In this document: positions 1 to 7,825 of the stretch, piece after piece | Layout: each line of letters begins with the position of its first letter | Numbering within the stretch: position 1 is the first letter of the stretch | Source: Dokdonella immobilis | GTDB taxonomy: Bacteria; Pseudomonadota; Gammaproteobacteria; Xanthomonadales; Rhodanobacteraceae | Length of the DNA stretch: 64,000 nt | Direction: 5' to 3' | Assembly: GCF_900115085.1 (NCBI RefSeq) | Contig: NZ_FOVF01000021.1 | Coordinates: 1 to 64,000, forward strand | Made by a program: the position numbers and the translations under genes | Notes under the pieces: model-generated | Databases searched by the model: none | Seen by the model: the letters and a program-made list of their open reading frames with translations, nothing else | Told to the model about the DNA's origin: nothing

Positions 1-2
1 CT

Positions 3-350
3 GCCGTCGCCTACTACGCAAGCTTGGGCGTGATCATTCGCCGATTGCTCACCGACAACGGCGGTGCGTATCGCTCAAAGGCCTTCGCCGCCGTGTGTCG
101 GGAACTGGATATCAAGCACCGCTTCACCCGGCCTTACACCCCACGCACCAACGGCAAAGCCGAGCGCTTCATCCAGACCGCACTACGTGAATGGGCCTAT
201 GCCGTGACCTATCAGACCAGCGCCGAACGCCAAGCGGCGCTGCAACCTTGGATACACCGTTACAATCACCACCGACCTCATTCCGCCCTCAGCTACAAAT
301 CACCCATCAGTCGAATTCCGCGGAACAACCTATCGAACCTCAACAGCTAG
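3..350 (+). CDS. IS481-type transposase, C-terminal part (cut by window edge)
   Basis: The frame is open to the left edge, so only about the last 115 residues are present. They hold the end of a DDE/rve integrase catalytic core: LLTDNGGAYRSKAF carries the second catalytic Asp, and NGKAERFIQTALREWAY carries the final Glu. The tail RPHSALSYKSPISRIPRNN is typical of IS481-family C-termini and ends near their usual length. The stop codon TAG lies in a CTAG tetranucleotide that is also the left flank of the palindromic element at 351-634. The family is clear. Whether the copy is intact upstream cannot be seen here. Confidence 0.85.
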   Translation, partial: AVAYYASLGVIIRRLLTDNGGAYRSKAFAAVCRELDIKHRFTRPYTPRTNGKAERFIQTALREWAYAVTYQTSAERQAALQPWIHRYNHHRPHSALSYKSPISRIPRNNLSNLNS

Positions 351-634
351 GGAGGCTCTGAACAAGTGGCACAACCGTCACGACACCTGCCTGCGTGCAG
401 ATCGCGGCGCGCCGACGCAGACAGACTGGCCGTCTTTCAAGTCGGCGCAACAAAGAGCTGCGCGCAGGCAGTTGTCGCCCAATAGAATGATTTCATTGCG
501 AAAGGGTGGCGCTCAGAAGGCCCGCCACAGGCACCGCGCGGCTCGTCAAGGCCACCAGCCTTCACGTCGCCACGCAGCACCTGTGGCGAGCCTTCTGAGC
601 GCCATGACGATTGCGCCACTTGTTCAGAGCCTCC
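351..634. mobile_element. MITE-like foldback element A with IS5-type ends
   Basis: A 284 bp element with perfect 20 bp terminal inverted repeats (GGAGGCTCTGAACAAGTGGC at 351-370 and its complement at 615-634), flanked by CTAG at 347-350 and 635-638. The ends resemble those of IS5-group elements as I know them (GGAAGGTGCGAACAAGT), and IS5-group elements duplicate a 4 bp YTAR target, which fits. The interior holds further inverted repeats (around 507-529 with 579-602) and a dyad centre at 486-497 (AATGA-tt-TCATT). It carries no plausible transposase frame, so it must be non-autonomous. It lies directly at the stop codon of the IS481-type transposase. Confidence 0.75.
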
Positions 635-638
635 CTAG

Positions 639-799
639 CCCGGACTATTCATGAATCGACGCGATGATTGCGCAGAGACTTGTTCGCACAAGGAATTCTC
701 CGACCGAGCGGAATACACCACTGTATTGCCGAGGGAGGAGAATTTCTTGTGCGGACAAGGATCAAGCAAGGGCGCGAGCGCATTCATGAATAGTCCGGA
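639..799. mobile_element. Foldback element B, long imperfect palindrome
   Basis: A 161 bp palindrome. The outer arms CCGGACTATTCATGAAT (640-656) match their complement at 782-798. A second matching block (CTTGTTCGCACAAGGAATTC near 679-698) recurs inverted near 739-760, and the dyad centre is AATACA-ccac-TGTATT at 712-727. The flanks are CTAG (635-638, shared with element A) and CTAA (800-803), both YTAR but not identical. It contains no gene. Together with element A it fills the 465 bp before the next gene, so any promoter for that gene must lie in or beside it. Confidence 0.6.
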
Positions 800-815
800 C
801 TAAGGAACCCCCCGC

Positions 816-2108
816 GTGCCAAAACGCCCTGCCATCCAGCGCCATGAATGGTTCGCCGTTGGCATCGCCTTCGCCTACTTCTTCTGCGTGCTGGCCGCCT
901 ACTACGTGATCCGCCCGGTCCGCGACCAGCTCTCGGCGGCGGTCGGCTCGACCGCACTGCCCATTTTCTATGCGGCGACCCTGGTCGTCACCCTGGCCCT
1001 GGTGCCGCTGTTCGGCGCCCTCGTCGCACGCTACCGGCGGCGCACCTTCGTACCGGTCGTCTACCTGTTCTTCCTGCTTGGCATGCTCGCCTTCATTCCG
1101 CTGTTCCAGATGCAGGAGGCGATCGGCGCGCGCCTGCTCGGTTCGATCTTCTTCGTCTGGGTCAGCGTCTTCAACCTGTTCGTGGTCGCCGTGTTCTGGA
1201 GCTTCATGGCCGACCTGCTCGATGCCGAGCAGGCGCACCGGCTGTTTCCGGTCATTGCCCTCGGCGGCACGCTCGGCGCGGTCGCCGGACCGGCCCTGAC
1301 CCGCGCCCTGAACGAGGTGATCGGCGTGTCCGGCCTGCTGGTCATGTCCTCGACCCTGCTCGGTCTCGCCATCGTCTGCATCCTGGCCCTGTCACGCTGG
1401 TCGCAGGGCCATCCGGTCGTCGGCGACGAACAACGCGAAACGCGGGTCATCGGCGGCAGCTTCATCGCCGGCGCGATCGAGACCGTGAAGTCGCCGCTGA
1501 TGCGGCGGCTGGCGATCCTGATGCTGCTCGGCGATGCGGTCGGCACGGTCATCTACGCCCTGCTCGCCGACTACAGCGGGGCGACCTACGCCACGCGCGC
1601 CGAACGCATCAATTTTTCGGCGAATGTGGATTTCTACGCAAACCTGCTGCAGATCGTGCTGCAGCTCGGCGTGACCCGGGCCCTGCTGGTCCGCTACGGT
1701 CCCGCGCCGGCACTGGCCCTCGATGGTGTGCTCAAGGCGATCATGCTGGCCGGCCTGGCGGTCTTCGCCGGCCCGTGGATCGCGGCGGTCGCGGTCGTCA
1801 CTCGGGCCAGCGCCTACGGCGTGTTCAAGCCGGCCGCCGATTCGCTGTACACACGGGTCGATGCGGAAACCCGCTACAAGACCAAGAATTTCATCGACAC
1901 CTCGGTCTGGCGCTTCGGCGACCTGGTCGTGACCAGCGGTTTCAATCTGCTGCGCGGCCTCGGCACCACGGTTCCGGGACTGGCCCTGCTGTCGATGATC
2001 GCGGCCGGCAGTTCGGCCTGGATCGGCTGGCGTGCGGCGCGCATGTTGCCGGATTCGCCGAGGACGGCTGCCGGCTCCGGGCGCGAAGCCGTCGACGGCA
2101 GCGTCTGA
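816..2108 (+). CDS. Polytopic membrane transporter (MFS type, NTP/NDP-exchanger-like)
   Basis: A 430-residue inner-membrane protein with about a dozen hydrophobic helices. The N-terminus (AYYVIRPVRDQLSAAVGS) and the segment FWSFMADLLDAEQAHRLFP resemble bacterial proteins annotated as MFS or ATP/ADP-translocase-like carriers. The substrate cannot be read from sequence. The start is GTG at 816, preceded by AAGGA at 802-806. The gene lies just right of foldback element B, so its promoter may have been altered by that insertion. The fold call is secure; the nucleotide-exchange reading is a guess from weak similarity. Confidence 0.7.
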   Translation: MPKRPAIQRHEWFAVGIAFAYFFCVLAAYYVIRPVRDQLSAAVGSTALPIFYAATLVVTLALVPLFGALVARYRRRTFVPVVYLFFLLGMLAFIPLFQMQEAIGARLLGSIFFVWVSVFNLFVVAVFWSFMADLLDAEQAHRLFPVIALGGTLGAVAGPALTRALNEVIGVSGLLVMSSTLLGLAIVCILALSRWSQGHPVVGDEQRETRVIGGSFIAGAIETVKSPLMRRLAILMLLGDAVGTVIYALLADYSGATYATRAERINFSANVDFYANLLQIVLQLGVTRALLVRYGPAPALALDGVLKAIMLAGLAVFAGPWIAAVAVVTRASAYGVFKPAADSLYTRVDAETRYKTKNFIDTSVWRFGDLVVTSGFNLLRGLGTTVPGLALLSMIAAGSSAWIGWRAARMLPDSPRTAAGSGREAVDGSV

Positions 2109-2148
2109 GCGCCCAGCGCCGCCCGCGGCGAACCTGACAGGAGAGACC

Positions 2149-2997
2149 ATGCCATTCGAAGTGCTTGCCGAATACCGCTGCCACGGCGGCGTCCAGGGGT
2201 TCTACCGGCATCGTTCCGTCGAGACCGGCGGGGCGATGAAATTCGGCCTGTTCCAGCCTCCGCAGATATCCGCCGGCAAGCTTCCGCTGCTGATCTTCCT
2301 CGCCGGCTTGACCTGCACGGAGGAGACCGCCGCGATCAAGGCGGGTGCGCAGCGGCTTGCGGCCGAACTCGGCCTGGTCCTGCTGACCCCGGACACGAGC
2401 CCGCGCGATACCGGCATCGAGGGCGCCACTGGCGACTGGGAGTTCGGTGAAGGCGCCGGCTTCTATCTGGATGCGGCCACGGCGCCGTTTTCGAAGTGTT
2501 TCCGCATGGACGCCTGGATCACCCGCGAGCTGCCGACACTGATTGCGGCGAACTTCAATGTGGACATCGACCGCAGCGGAGTCTGCGGGCATTCGATGGG
2601 CGGCCATGGTGCACTGACCTTGGCCCTGCGCAATCCCGGCCGGTATCGCTCGCTGTCGGCCTTCGCCCCGATCGTGGCGCCATGCCAGGTACCGTGGGGC
2701 CAGAAAGCCTTCTCGCGCTATCTCGGCAATGACAGGGAGGCCTGGAAGCGCCATGACAGCGTCGAGCTGATCCGCAGCGGCCAGCGCTTCGACGGCACCA
2801 TCCTCGTCGACCAGGGCGATGCGGATGCGTTCCTCGAAGCCCAGCTGCGTCCCGAATTGCTGCGCCAGGCCTGCGTCGAATCCGGCCAGCCGCTGACCTT
2901 GCGCCTGCAGCCGGGTTACGACCACAGCTACTGGTTCATCCAGTCCTTCATCGCCGACCATCTGCAGCATCACGCCCGCGCACTGCTCCGCAACTAG
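2149..2997 (+). CDS. fghA: S-formylglutathione hydrolase
   Basis: A 282-residue esterase-D family serine hydrolase, the usual length. It hydrolyses S-formylglutathione to formate and glutathione in cytosolic formaldehyde detoxification. The nucleophile is Ser149 in GHSMGGHGA; LVDQGDADAFL and YDHSYWFI supply the likely Asp and His of the triad. LAGLTCTEET near residues 52-60 is a family hallmark. ATG 2149 is preferred over upstream in-frame starts because of ACAGGAGA just before it. The usual partner, a class III alcohol dehydrogenase, is not in this window. Confidence 0.93.
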   Translation: MPFEVLAEYRCHGGVQGFYRHRSVETGGAMKFGLFQPPQISAGKLPLLIFLAGLTCTEETAAIKAGAQRLAAELGLVLLTPDTSPRDTGIEGATGDWEFGEGAGFYLDAATAPFSKCFRMDAWITRELPTLIAANFNVDIDRSGVCGHSMGGHGALTLALRNPGRYRSLSAFAPIVAPCQVPWGQKAFSRYLGNDREAWKRHDSVELIRSGQRFDGTILVDQGDADAFLEAQLRPELLRQACVESGQPLTLRLQPGYDHSYWFIQSFIADHLQHHARALLRN

Positions 2998-3012
2998 CCC
3001 ATTTCGCCGCGC

Positions 3013-3474
3013 TCAGCGTGGCGAAACCCACATCGTGATGTCGGCGTCGAAGACGATGTCGTCCGCGCCATCGCGGACTTCGACGATCGCGTGCAGCTCC
3101 TGCGCCGTGGCGGCGTCGGCGATCGGCGCGACGCGCGCGGTCGTGGTCAGCGCACCGAGCGCCTTCTTGCGATAGCGCACGCTCATGCCCTTCGGGATCC
3201 AGCGCATCGAGGCCGGAATCGTCACTTCGGTGGCCATGCCGCCGGCCAGCTCGGCGGCATTGCACATCGCGATCGCATGCACGGTGCCGATATGGTTCTG
3301 GATGCGGCGGCGCTGACGCAGGCGGACCACGCAACGGCCCGGTTCGAGCACCTCGATGCGAGGCGAGATTGAACCGAAATACGGCGCCTTGAAGCAAATG
3401 ATGCGCGAAAACAGCCAGCGGCCCGGCGCCGAGCCGCCGAGCCTGCGGAACATGGCGAGCGCCTGCGCCGCCAT
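3013..3474 (-). CDS. Hotdog-fold DUF4442 family protein (putative thioesterase)
   Basis: 153 residues. The central part (RCVVRLRQRRRIQNHIGTVH followed by an NAAELAGGMA segment) matches DUF4442/YiiD-C hotdog proteins related to acyl-CoA thioesterases. ATG 3474 lies 4 bp beyond the fadE stop, so the two genes are almost certainly co-transcribed and coupled. A longer in-frame start at 3552 would overlap fadE and add an implausible Arg-rich leader. The context suggests an acyl-CoA or acyl-thioester substrate linked to beta-oxidation, but the reaction is inferred. It converges on fghA with a 15 bp gap. Confidence 0.8.
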   Translation of the reverse strand: MAAQALAMFRRLGGSAPGRWLFSRIICFKAPYFGSISPRIEVLEPGRCVVRLRQRRRIQNHIGTVHAIAMCNAAELAGGMATEVTIPASMRWIPKGMSVRYRKKALGALTTTARVAPIADAATAQELHAIVEVRDGADDIVFDADITMWVSPR

Positions 3475-3478
3475 GCGC

Positions 3479-5962
3479 TCAGGCGACGCTGCGCAGCGAC
3501 TTCGGCGGCGTCTTCTTCGTCGCCGCGCGCAGTTCCTCCGGAGCGAAGTCATCGACCGAAATGAACTCGAAGCTGGCCGTGCGCACGCGCTCGAGCAGCT
3601 TGCGCTCGGCGCTCGTCAGCACCCCCTTGGCTTCGGCCTCGGCGATCTGCGCCTCGAAGTCGAGGCCAGCGACGTCGCCCGACTTGACCGCCTTGAGGAA
3701 CTTGCGTTCGATCGGCTCGGCCGCGACCACCTCGGGCAGCAGCGCGTTCATGCGGCCGACCGGATTGTTCGCGCTCGGGGTCAGATAGGCGCCCGAAGCG
3801 AGCCGCGTGCGTGCCTCGTTCGGCGTCATCAGGATCGCCGCGACGCGATGGCCGAGGCGGTCCGAAGGCGGTACCTCGCGACGACCCAGCGGGAACACGA
3901 GCGCGCGCAGCAGCCAGGCCACCGGACGCACCGGGAAGTTGCGGATCACGCCATCCAGCGCCATCTGCATGCGCCAGGTGCACTCATGGAAGGCCCAGGC
4001 CAGCAGCGGCTGGTCGGCGACCGGGCGGCCCTCGTCCTCGTAGCGCTTGAGCATGCTCGAGGCGATGTACAGGTAGGACAGCACGTCGCCGAGGCGGGCC
4101 GATATCTTTTCCTTGAACTTGAGCTTGCCGCCGAGCACGAGCATCGAGGTGTCGGCGACCAGGGCCAGGGCCGACGAATAACGGTTGAGCTTGCGATAGA
4201 AGCGGCGCGTGTAGGCGTCACCCGGTGCCGCGCCGATTTTCGCGTGGGTCAGGCCGAGCACGAAACTGCGCACGCCATTGGAGATGCCGAAGCCGATGTG
4301 CTTGAACAGCAGGTCGTCGAAGCTGCGCAGGCGATCGCCGTAGTCGGGCAAGGCAGCCGCCTGCATTTCGGCCAGCACGTAGGGATGGCAGCGGATCGCG
4401 CCCTGGCCGAAGATCATCAGGCTGCGCGTCATGATGTTGGCGCCCTCGACCGTGATCATGATCGGTACGCCTTCCCAGGAGCGACCGAGGTAGTTGCCCG
4501 GGCCGAGGATCACGCCCTTGCCACCGTGCACGTCCATGGCGTCGGTGCAGATCTGCCGGCCCCATTCGGTGGCGTGGTACTTGGCGATGGCCGAAGGCAC
4601 CGCGGGCTTCTCGCCGCGGTCGACCGCGGCGGCGGTGGCGCGCGACAGCGCCGTGGTGGCGTAGGTCAGTCCGCCGATCCGCGCCAGTGCTTCCTCGACG
4701 CCTTCGAAGCGACCGATCGCAAGGCCGAACTGCTTGCGGATGCGTGCATAGGCGCCGGTCGCGGCAACCCCGGCGCACGCGCCGCCGGTGGCGCTCGACG
4801 GCAGCGAGATGGCGCGTCCGACCGAGAGGCACTCGACCAGCATGCGCCAGCCCTGGCCGGCCATGTCCGGCCCGCCGATCAGTTGCGAGAGCGGCACGAA
4901 CACGTCCTTGCCGCGCACCGGTCCGTTCTGGAACGGCACGTTCAGCGGGAAGTGGCGGCGGCCGATCTCGAGGCCGTCGGTGTCGCGCGGGATCAGCGCG
5001 AGCGTGATGCCGCGATCCTCGACGTCGCCGAGCAGGTGGTCCGGATCGAGCAGGCGGAAGGCGAGGCCGACGATGGTCGCGACCGGGGCCAGGGTGATGT
5101 AGCGCTTGTCGAAAGTCAGGCGCACGCCGAGCACATTGCCGCCCTCCCATTCGCCCTTGCAGACGATGCCGTAGTCCGGCAGCGAGGTCGCGTCGGAGCC
5201 AGCGTAGGGACCGGTCAAGGCGAAACAGGGGATCTCGCGCCCGTCGGCCAGACGCGGCAGGTAGTGGTTCTTCTGTTCCTCGGTGCCGTAATGCAGCAGC
5301 AGTTCAGCCGGACCGAGCGAGTTCGGCACGGCCACGGTCGAGGACACGGTCGCCGACATGCTCGCGATCTTCTGCAGCACGGCGGAGTGGGCCAGCGCGG
5401 AGAACTGCAGGCCGCCGTACTGCTTCGGGATGATCATGCCGAAGAACTTGTTGGCCTTGAGGAATTCCCACATGTCCTCGGGCAGGTCGGCCAGCTCGTG
5501 GCTGATCTCCCATTCGTTGATCTTGCTGCACAGCTCCTCGACCGGGCCGTCGAGGAAGGCCCGCTCGTCGACGCTGAGTTCCGGACGCGCCTGGCCGAGC
5601 AGTTCGGACCAGTCCGGCTTGCCGCTGAACAACTGGCCTTCGAAACCGACCGTGCCGGCCTCGAGCGCGATCTGCTCGGTCTCGGACAGGTTCGGCGTGA
5701 TCTTGCGATAGATCGCCAGCAGCGGTGCGCTGATGCGGGCGCGGCGGAATGCCGGCAGGTTCAGCGGTACGGCGATGGCGGCAAAGACCAGCAGCGGCAG
5801 CAGGACGGCCAGCCAGTGCGATCCGGCCAGCAGGCCGACGCCGATGATCGCGATCGCCGTGACGATGGTCCAGCTGCGCAGGCCGATGCGCAGATAGGCC
5901 GCCACCATCGAGGCGAGTACGCCAGCGAGCAACGGGATCAGGTACGCGATCATGTGCAACAT
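3479..5962 (-). CDS. fadE: Acyl-CoA dehydrogenase, FadE type
   Basis: An 827-residue protein of the long bacterial FadE class that catalyses the first, FAD-dependent step of fatty acid beta-oxidation. Three N-terminal membrane segments (residues about 1-65) precede the dehydrogenase core. The core shows the acyl-CoA dehydrogenase N-domain (MWEFLKANKFFGMIIPKQYG), the mid-domain (ALTGPYAGSDATSLPD) and the C-domain DAMDVHGGKGVILGPGNYLG with the usual FadE extension to the end. GAGGAG sits 8 nt before ATG 5962. The next gene downstream is the hotdog protein, 4 bp away. Confidence 0.93.
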   Translation of the reverse strand: MLHMIAYLIPLLAGVLASMVAAYLRIGLRSWTIVTAIAIIGVGLLAGSHWLAVLLPLLVFAAIAVPLNLPAFRRARISAPLLAIYRKITPNLSETEQIALEAGTVGFEGQLFSGKPDWSELLGQARPELSVDERAFLDGPVEELCSKINEWEISHELADLPEDMWEFLKANKFFGMIIPKQYGGLQFSALAHSAVLQKIASMSATVSSTVAVPNSLGPAELLLHYGTEEQKNHYLPRLADGREIPCFALTGPYAGSDATSLPDYGIVCKGEWEGGNVLGVRLTFDKRYITLAPVATIVGLAFRLLDPDHLLGDVEDRGITLALIPRDTDGLEIGRRHFPLNVPFQNGPVRGKDVFVPLSQLIGGPDMAGQGWRMLVECLSVGRAISLPSSATGGACAGVAATGAYARIRKQFGLAIGRFEGVEEALARIGGLTYATTALSRATAAAVDRGEKPAVPSAIAKYHATEWGRQICTDAMDVHGGKGVILGPGNYLGRSWEGVPIMITVEGANIMTRSLMIFGQGAIRCHPYVLAEMQAAALPDYGDRLRSFDDLLFKHIGFGISNGVRSFVLGLTHAKIGAAPGDAYTRRFYRKLNRYSSALALVADTSMLVLGGKLKFKEKISARLGDVLSYLYIASSMLKRYEDEGRPVADQPLLAWAFHECTWRMQMALDGVIRNFPVRPVAWLLRALVFPLGRREVPPSDRLGHRVAAILMTPNEARTRLASGAYLTPSANNPVGRMNALLPEVVAAEPIERKFLKAVKSGDVAGLDFEAQIAEAEAKGVLTSAERKLLERVRTASFEFISVDDFAPEELRAATKKTPPKSLRSVA

Positions 5963-6158
5963 GTCGATGACTCCTCTTCAACTGCCTGGCGCCCGCCGCC
6001 TGCATGCCCGACGATCCGGACGGCGCCGCGGCCAGGCCCCTGTTCGCCCTCGCCGCAATCGATTTCGCGGCAACGGCCTTGTCTGATTGAGAACTTCGCC
6101 GCGGCGAAGCCCTTGTTGCCTGCGCACGGAGCAACGATCCGCCGCTTTTCCGCTTCCG

Positions 6159-7031
6159 TCAAATGGCCGGCAGGCCTCCTAGAAACTCGAGGACATGGCG
6201 GGAAAACTGATCATTCTCGTCGCCGGCCACCATGTGCGTCGCGCGCGCCACGGCGACGTGGCGGGCGTGCGGCACGAGCTGCAGGAACTCACCGATCGTG
6301 GACTCCGAAACGACATCGCTGGCCGCGCCGCTGATCAACAGGGTCGGAACGCGGATCCGGGTCGCCGCTTCGAGCAGGTCGGCCTGGTGACGGGCACCGT
6401 CGGCGGCGATCGGCTCGAGCATGCGGGGATCCCAGTGCCAGCGCAGGCGCCCGTCCTGGCCCGGGCTGAGCAAGCGGCCCAGGCTTTGCGGCGACTTGCG
6501 CTGGGCACGGTGCGGCAGGTAGGCGGCAATGGCGTCGGCCGCCTCCTCGAAATCGGCGAATCCGTGCGGGTTGGCGCGCATGAATTCGAGAATGCGCTCG
6601 ACCCCGGCCGGTTCCCAGCGCGGCGTGATGTCGACCAGGACCAGGGCGCGGCAGCAGTCGGGGTCGGCGCCGGCCGCGGCAATCCCGACCAGCCCGCCCA
6701 TCGAGGCGCCGATCACCACCGGCGGCCGATCGCAACAGGACATGACCAGACGCAGGTCGCCGACCAGCTGGTCGACCGAGTAGTCGCCCGATTCGAGCCA
6801 GCTGCTCTGGCCGTGCCCGCGGGCGTCGTAGGTGATGCCCGTCCAGCCTGCCGTGGCGGTGACCCGGGCACAGCCGGACCAGGCCTCGCGGGTCTGGCCG
6901 AAACCGTGCGCGAACACGGCCACTTCGCCCAGGCCATCGCCATGGTGTTCGAGGGCCAGCGACACGCTGTCGCCGGTCTGCAGCCGGGTCGCATGCGACG
7001 GTGGATCGGAGGTGGCTGGATGCAAAACCAT
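6159..7031 (-). CDS. Alpha/beta-hydrolase fold protein
   Basis: 290 residues with the full alpha/beta-hydrolase signature: oxyanion strand VFAHGFGQTREAW, the DARGHGQS loop, nucleophile elbow GASMGGLVG (Ser), a late Asp in SGAASDVVSE and a His in ATHMVAGDEND. The substrate is unknown; esterases, haloperoxidase-like and C-C hydrolases share this pattern. ATG 7031 gives the natural family N-terminus. It is transcribed away from the TetR gene that starts 99 bp to the right, the usual layout for a regulator and its target. Confidence 0.85.
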   Translation of the reverse strand: MVLHPATSDPPSHATRLQTGDSVSLALEHHGDGLGEVAVFAHGFGQTREAWSGCARVTATAGWTGITYDARGHGQSSWLESGDYSVDQLVGDLRLVMSCCDRPPVVIGASMGGLVGIAAAGADPDCCRALVLVDITPRWEPAGVERILEFMRANPHGFADFEEAADAIAAYLPHRAQRKSPQSLGRLLSPGQDGRLRWHWDPRMLEPIAADGARHQADLLEAATRIRVPTLLISGAASDVVSESTIGEFLQLVPHARHVAVARATHMVAGDENDQFSRHVLEFLGGLPAI

Positions 7032-7129
7032 ACGCACAAGTATGGAGGGCCCCGCAGCGCAAATCAATGGCCCCCAGGGACGCCGCACCCTCGCTTCTCA
7101 TCGCGTCCCCGCTGCGGCACACTGCCGGG

Positions 7130-7714
7130 ATGGGCGAAGCACACGAGAAGAGCGAGCCGCGCGGGCGACTGTCGGCGACGGACTGGGAACAGGCTGCGCT
7201 GCACGTCCTCGCCGAGGGCGGAGTGGCCGCCGTCGCCGTCGAGTCGCTGGCACGCACCCTGGGCGTAACCAAGGGCAGCTTCTACTGGCACTTCCCGACC
7301 CGCGAGGCCCTGCTCAAGGCCGCCATCGACCGCTGGGAACAGCGCGACGAGGATGAGGTGATTTCCCGGGTCGAGCGCATCGCCGACCCGCGCGAGCGCC
7401 TGCGCGAGCTGTTCCACCGGGTCAGCCGCGAAGTCCAGTCGCATCTGGTCTATGCCGCCCTGCTGCAGGCCTCCGACCACCCCCTCGTGCAGCCCGTGAT
7501 CGAGCGTATTTCACGCCGACGCCTGGCCCTGCTGACCCAGGCCTACGCCGAAGCGGGCTTTGATACCCGCGCCGCGGCCCATCGCGCGCGCCTGGCCTAT
7601 ACCGCCTACAGCGGATTTCTCCAGCTCAATCAAAGCCATGGCATGCCGCGCATGGACCAGGAGGAATACGAGGCCTACGTCGACCACGTCATCGCGACCC
7701 TGATTCCGGCCTGA
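7130..7714 (+). CDS. TetR/AcrR family transcriptional regulator
   Basis: 194 residues. The N-terminal HTH is clear: ATDWEQAALHVLAEGGVAAV leads into AVESLARTLGVTKGSFYWHF, the TetR recognition-helix motif, with FPTREALLKAAIDRWE after it. The rest is an all-helical ligand/dimer domain. ATG 7130 places the HTH at the usual 15-60 positions. It is divergent from the alpha/beta hydrolase, so self-regulation together with control of that gene is likely. The ligand is unknown. Confidence 0.9.
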   Translation: MGEAHEKSEPRGRLSATDWEQAALHVLAEGGVAAVAVESLARTLGVTKGSFYWHFPTREALLKAAIDRWEQRDEDEVISRVERIADPRERLRELFHRVSREVQSHLVYAALLQASDHPLVQPVIERISRRRLALLTQAYAEAGFDTRAAAHRARLAYTAYSGFLQLNQSHGMPRMDQEEYEAYVDHVIATLIPA

Positions 7715-7745
7715 TCCCGGGGCCGCGCCGATGTCGCAGCTGACC

Positions 7746-7774
7746 TTGCCAAGGCCAGCCCCTGCCGCTAACGT
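7746..7774 (+). promoter_or_regulatory. Candidate sigma-70 promoter for pckG
   Basis: TTGCCA (7746-7751), a 17 bp spacer and TAACGT (7769-7774), ending about 50 bp before the pckG start. The -35 match is fair and the -10 match modest. No other better pair is visible in the 111 bp gap. Confidence 0.35.
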
Positions 7775-7825
7775 CGCTGACCCTACATTCATGAACGCGG
7801 GCCCCGGCTCGCGGATAAGGAAAAC

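Noticed and set aside
437-654. Short frames inside foldback element A
   Set aside because: They arise from the palindromic arms and have no likeness to a transposase or other protein.
3356-6334. A 992-codon open frame on the plus strand opposite fadE
   Set aside because: It mirrors the codon pattern of fadE, is rich in Arg/His/Gln, and has no domain; long antisense frames are common at high GC.
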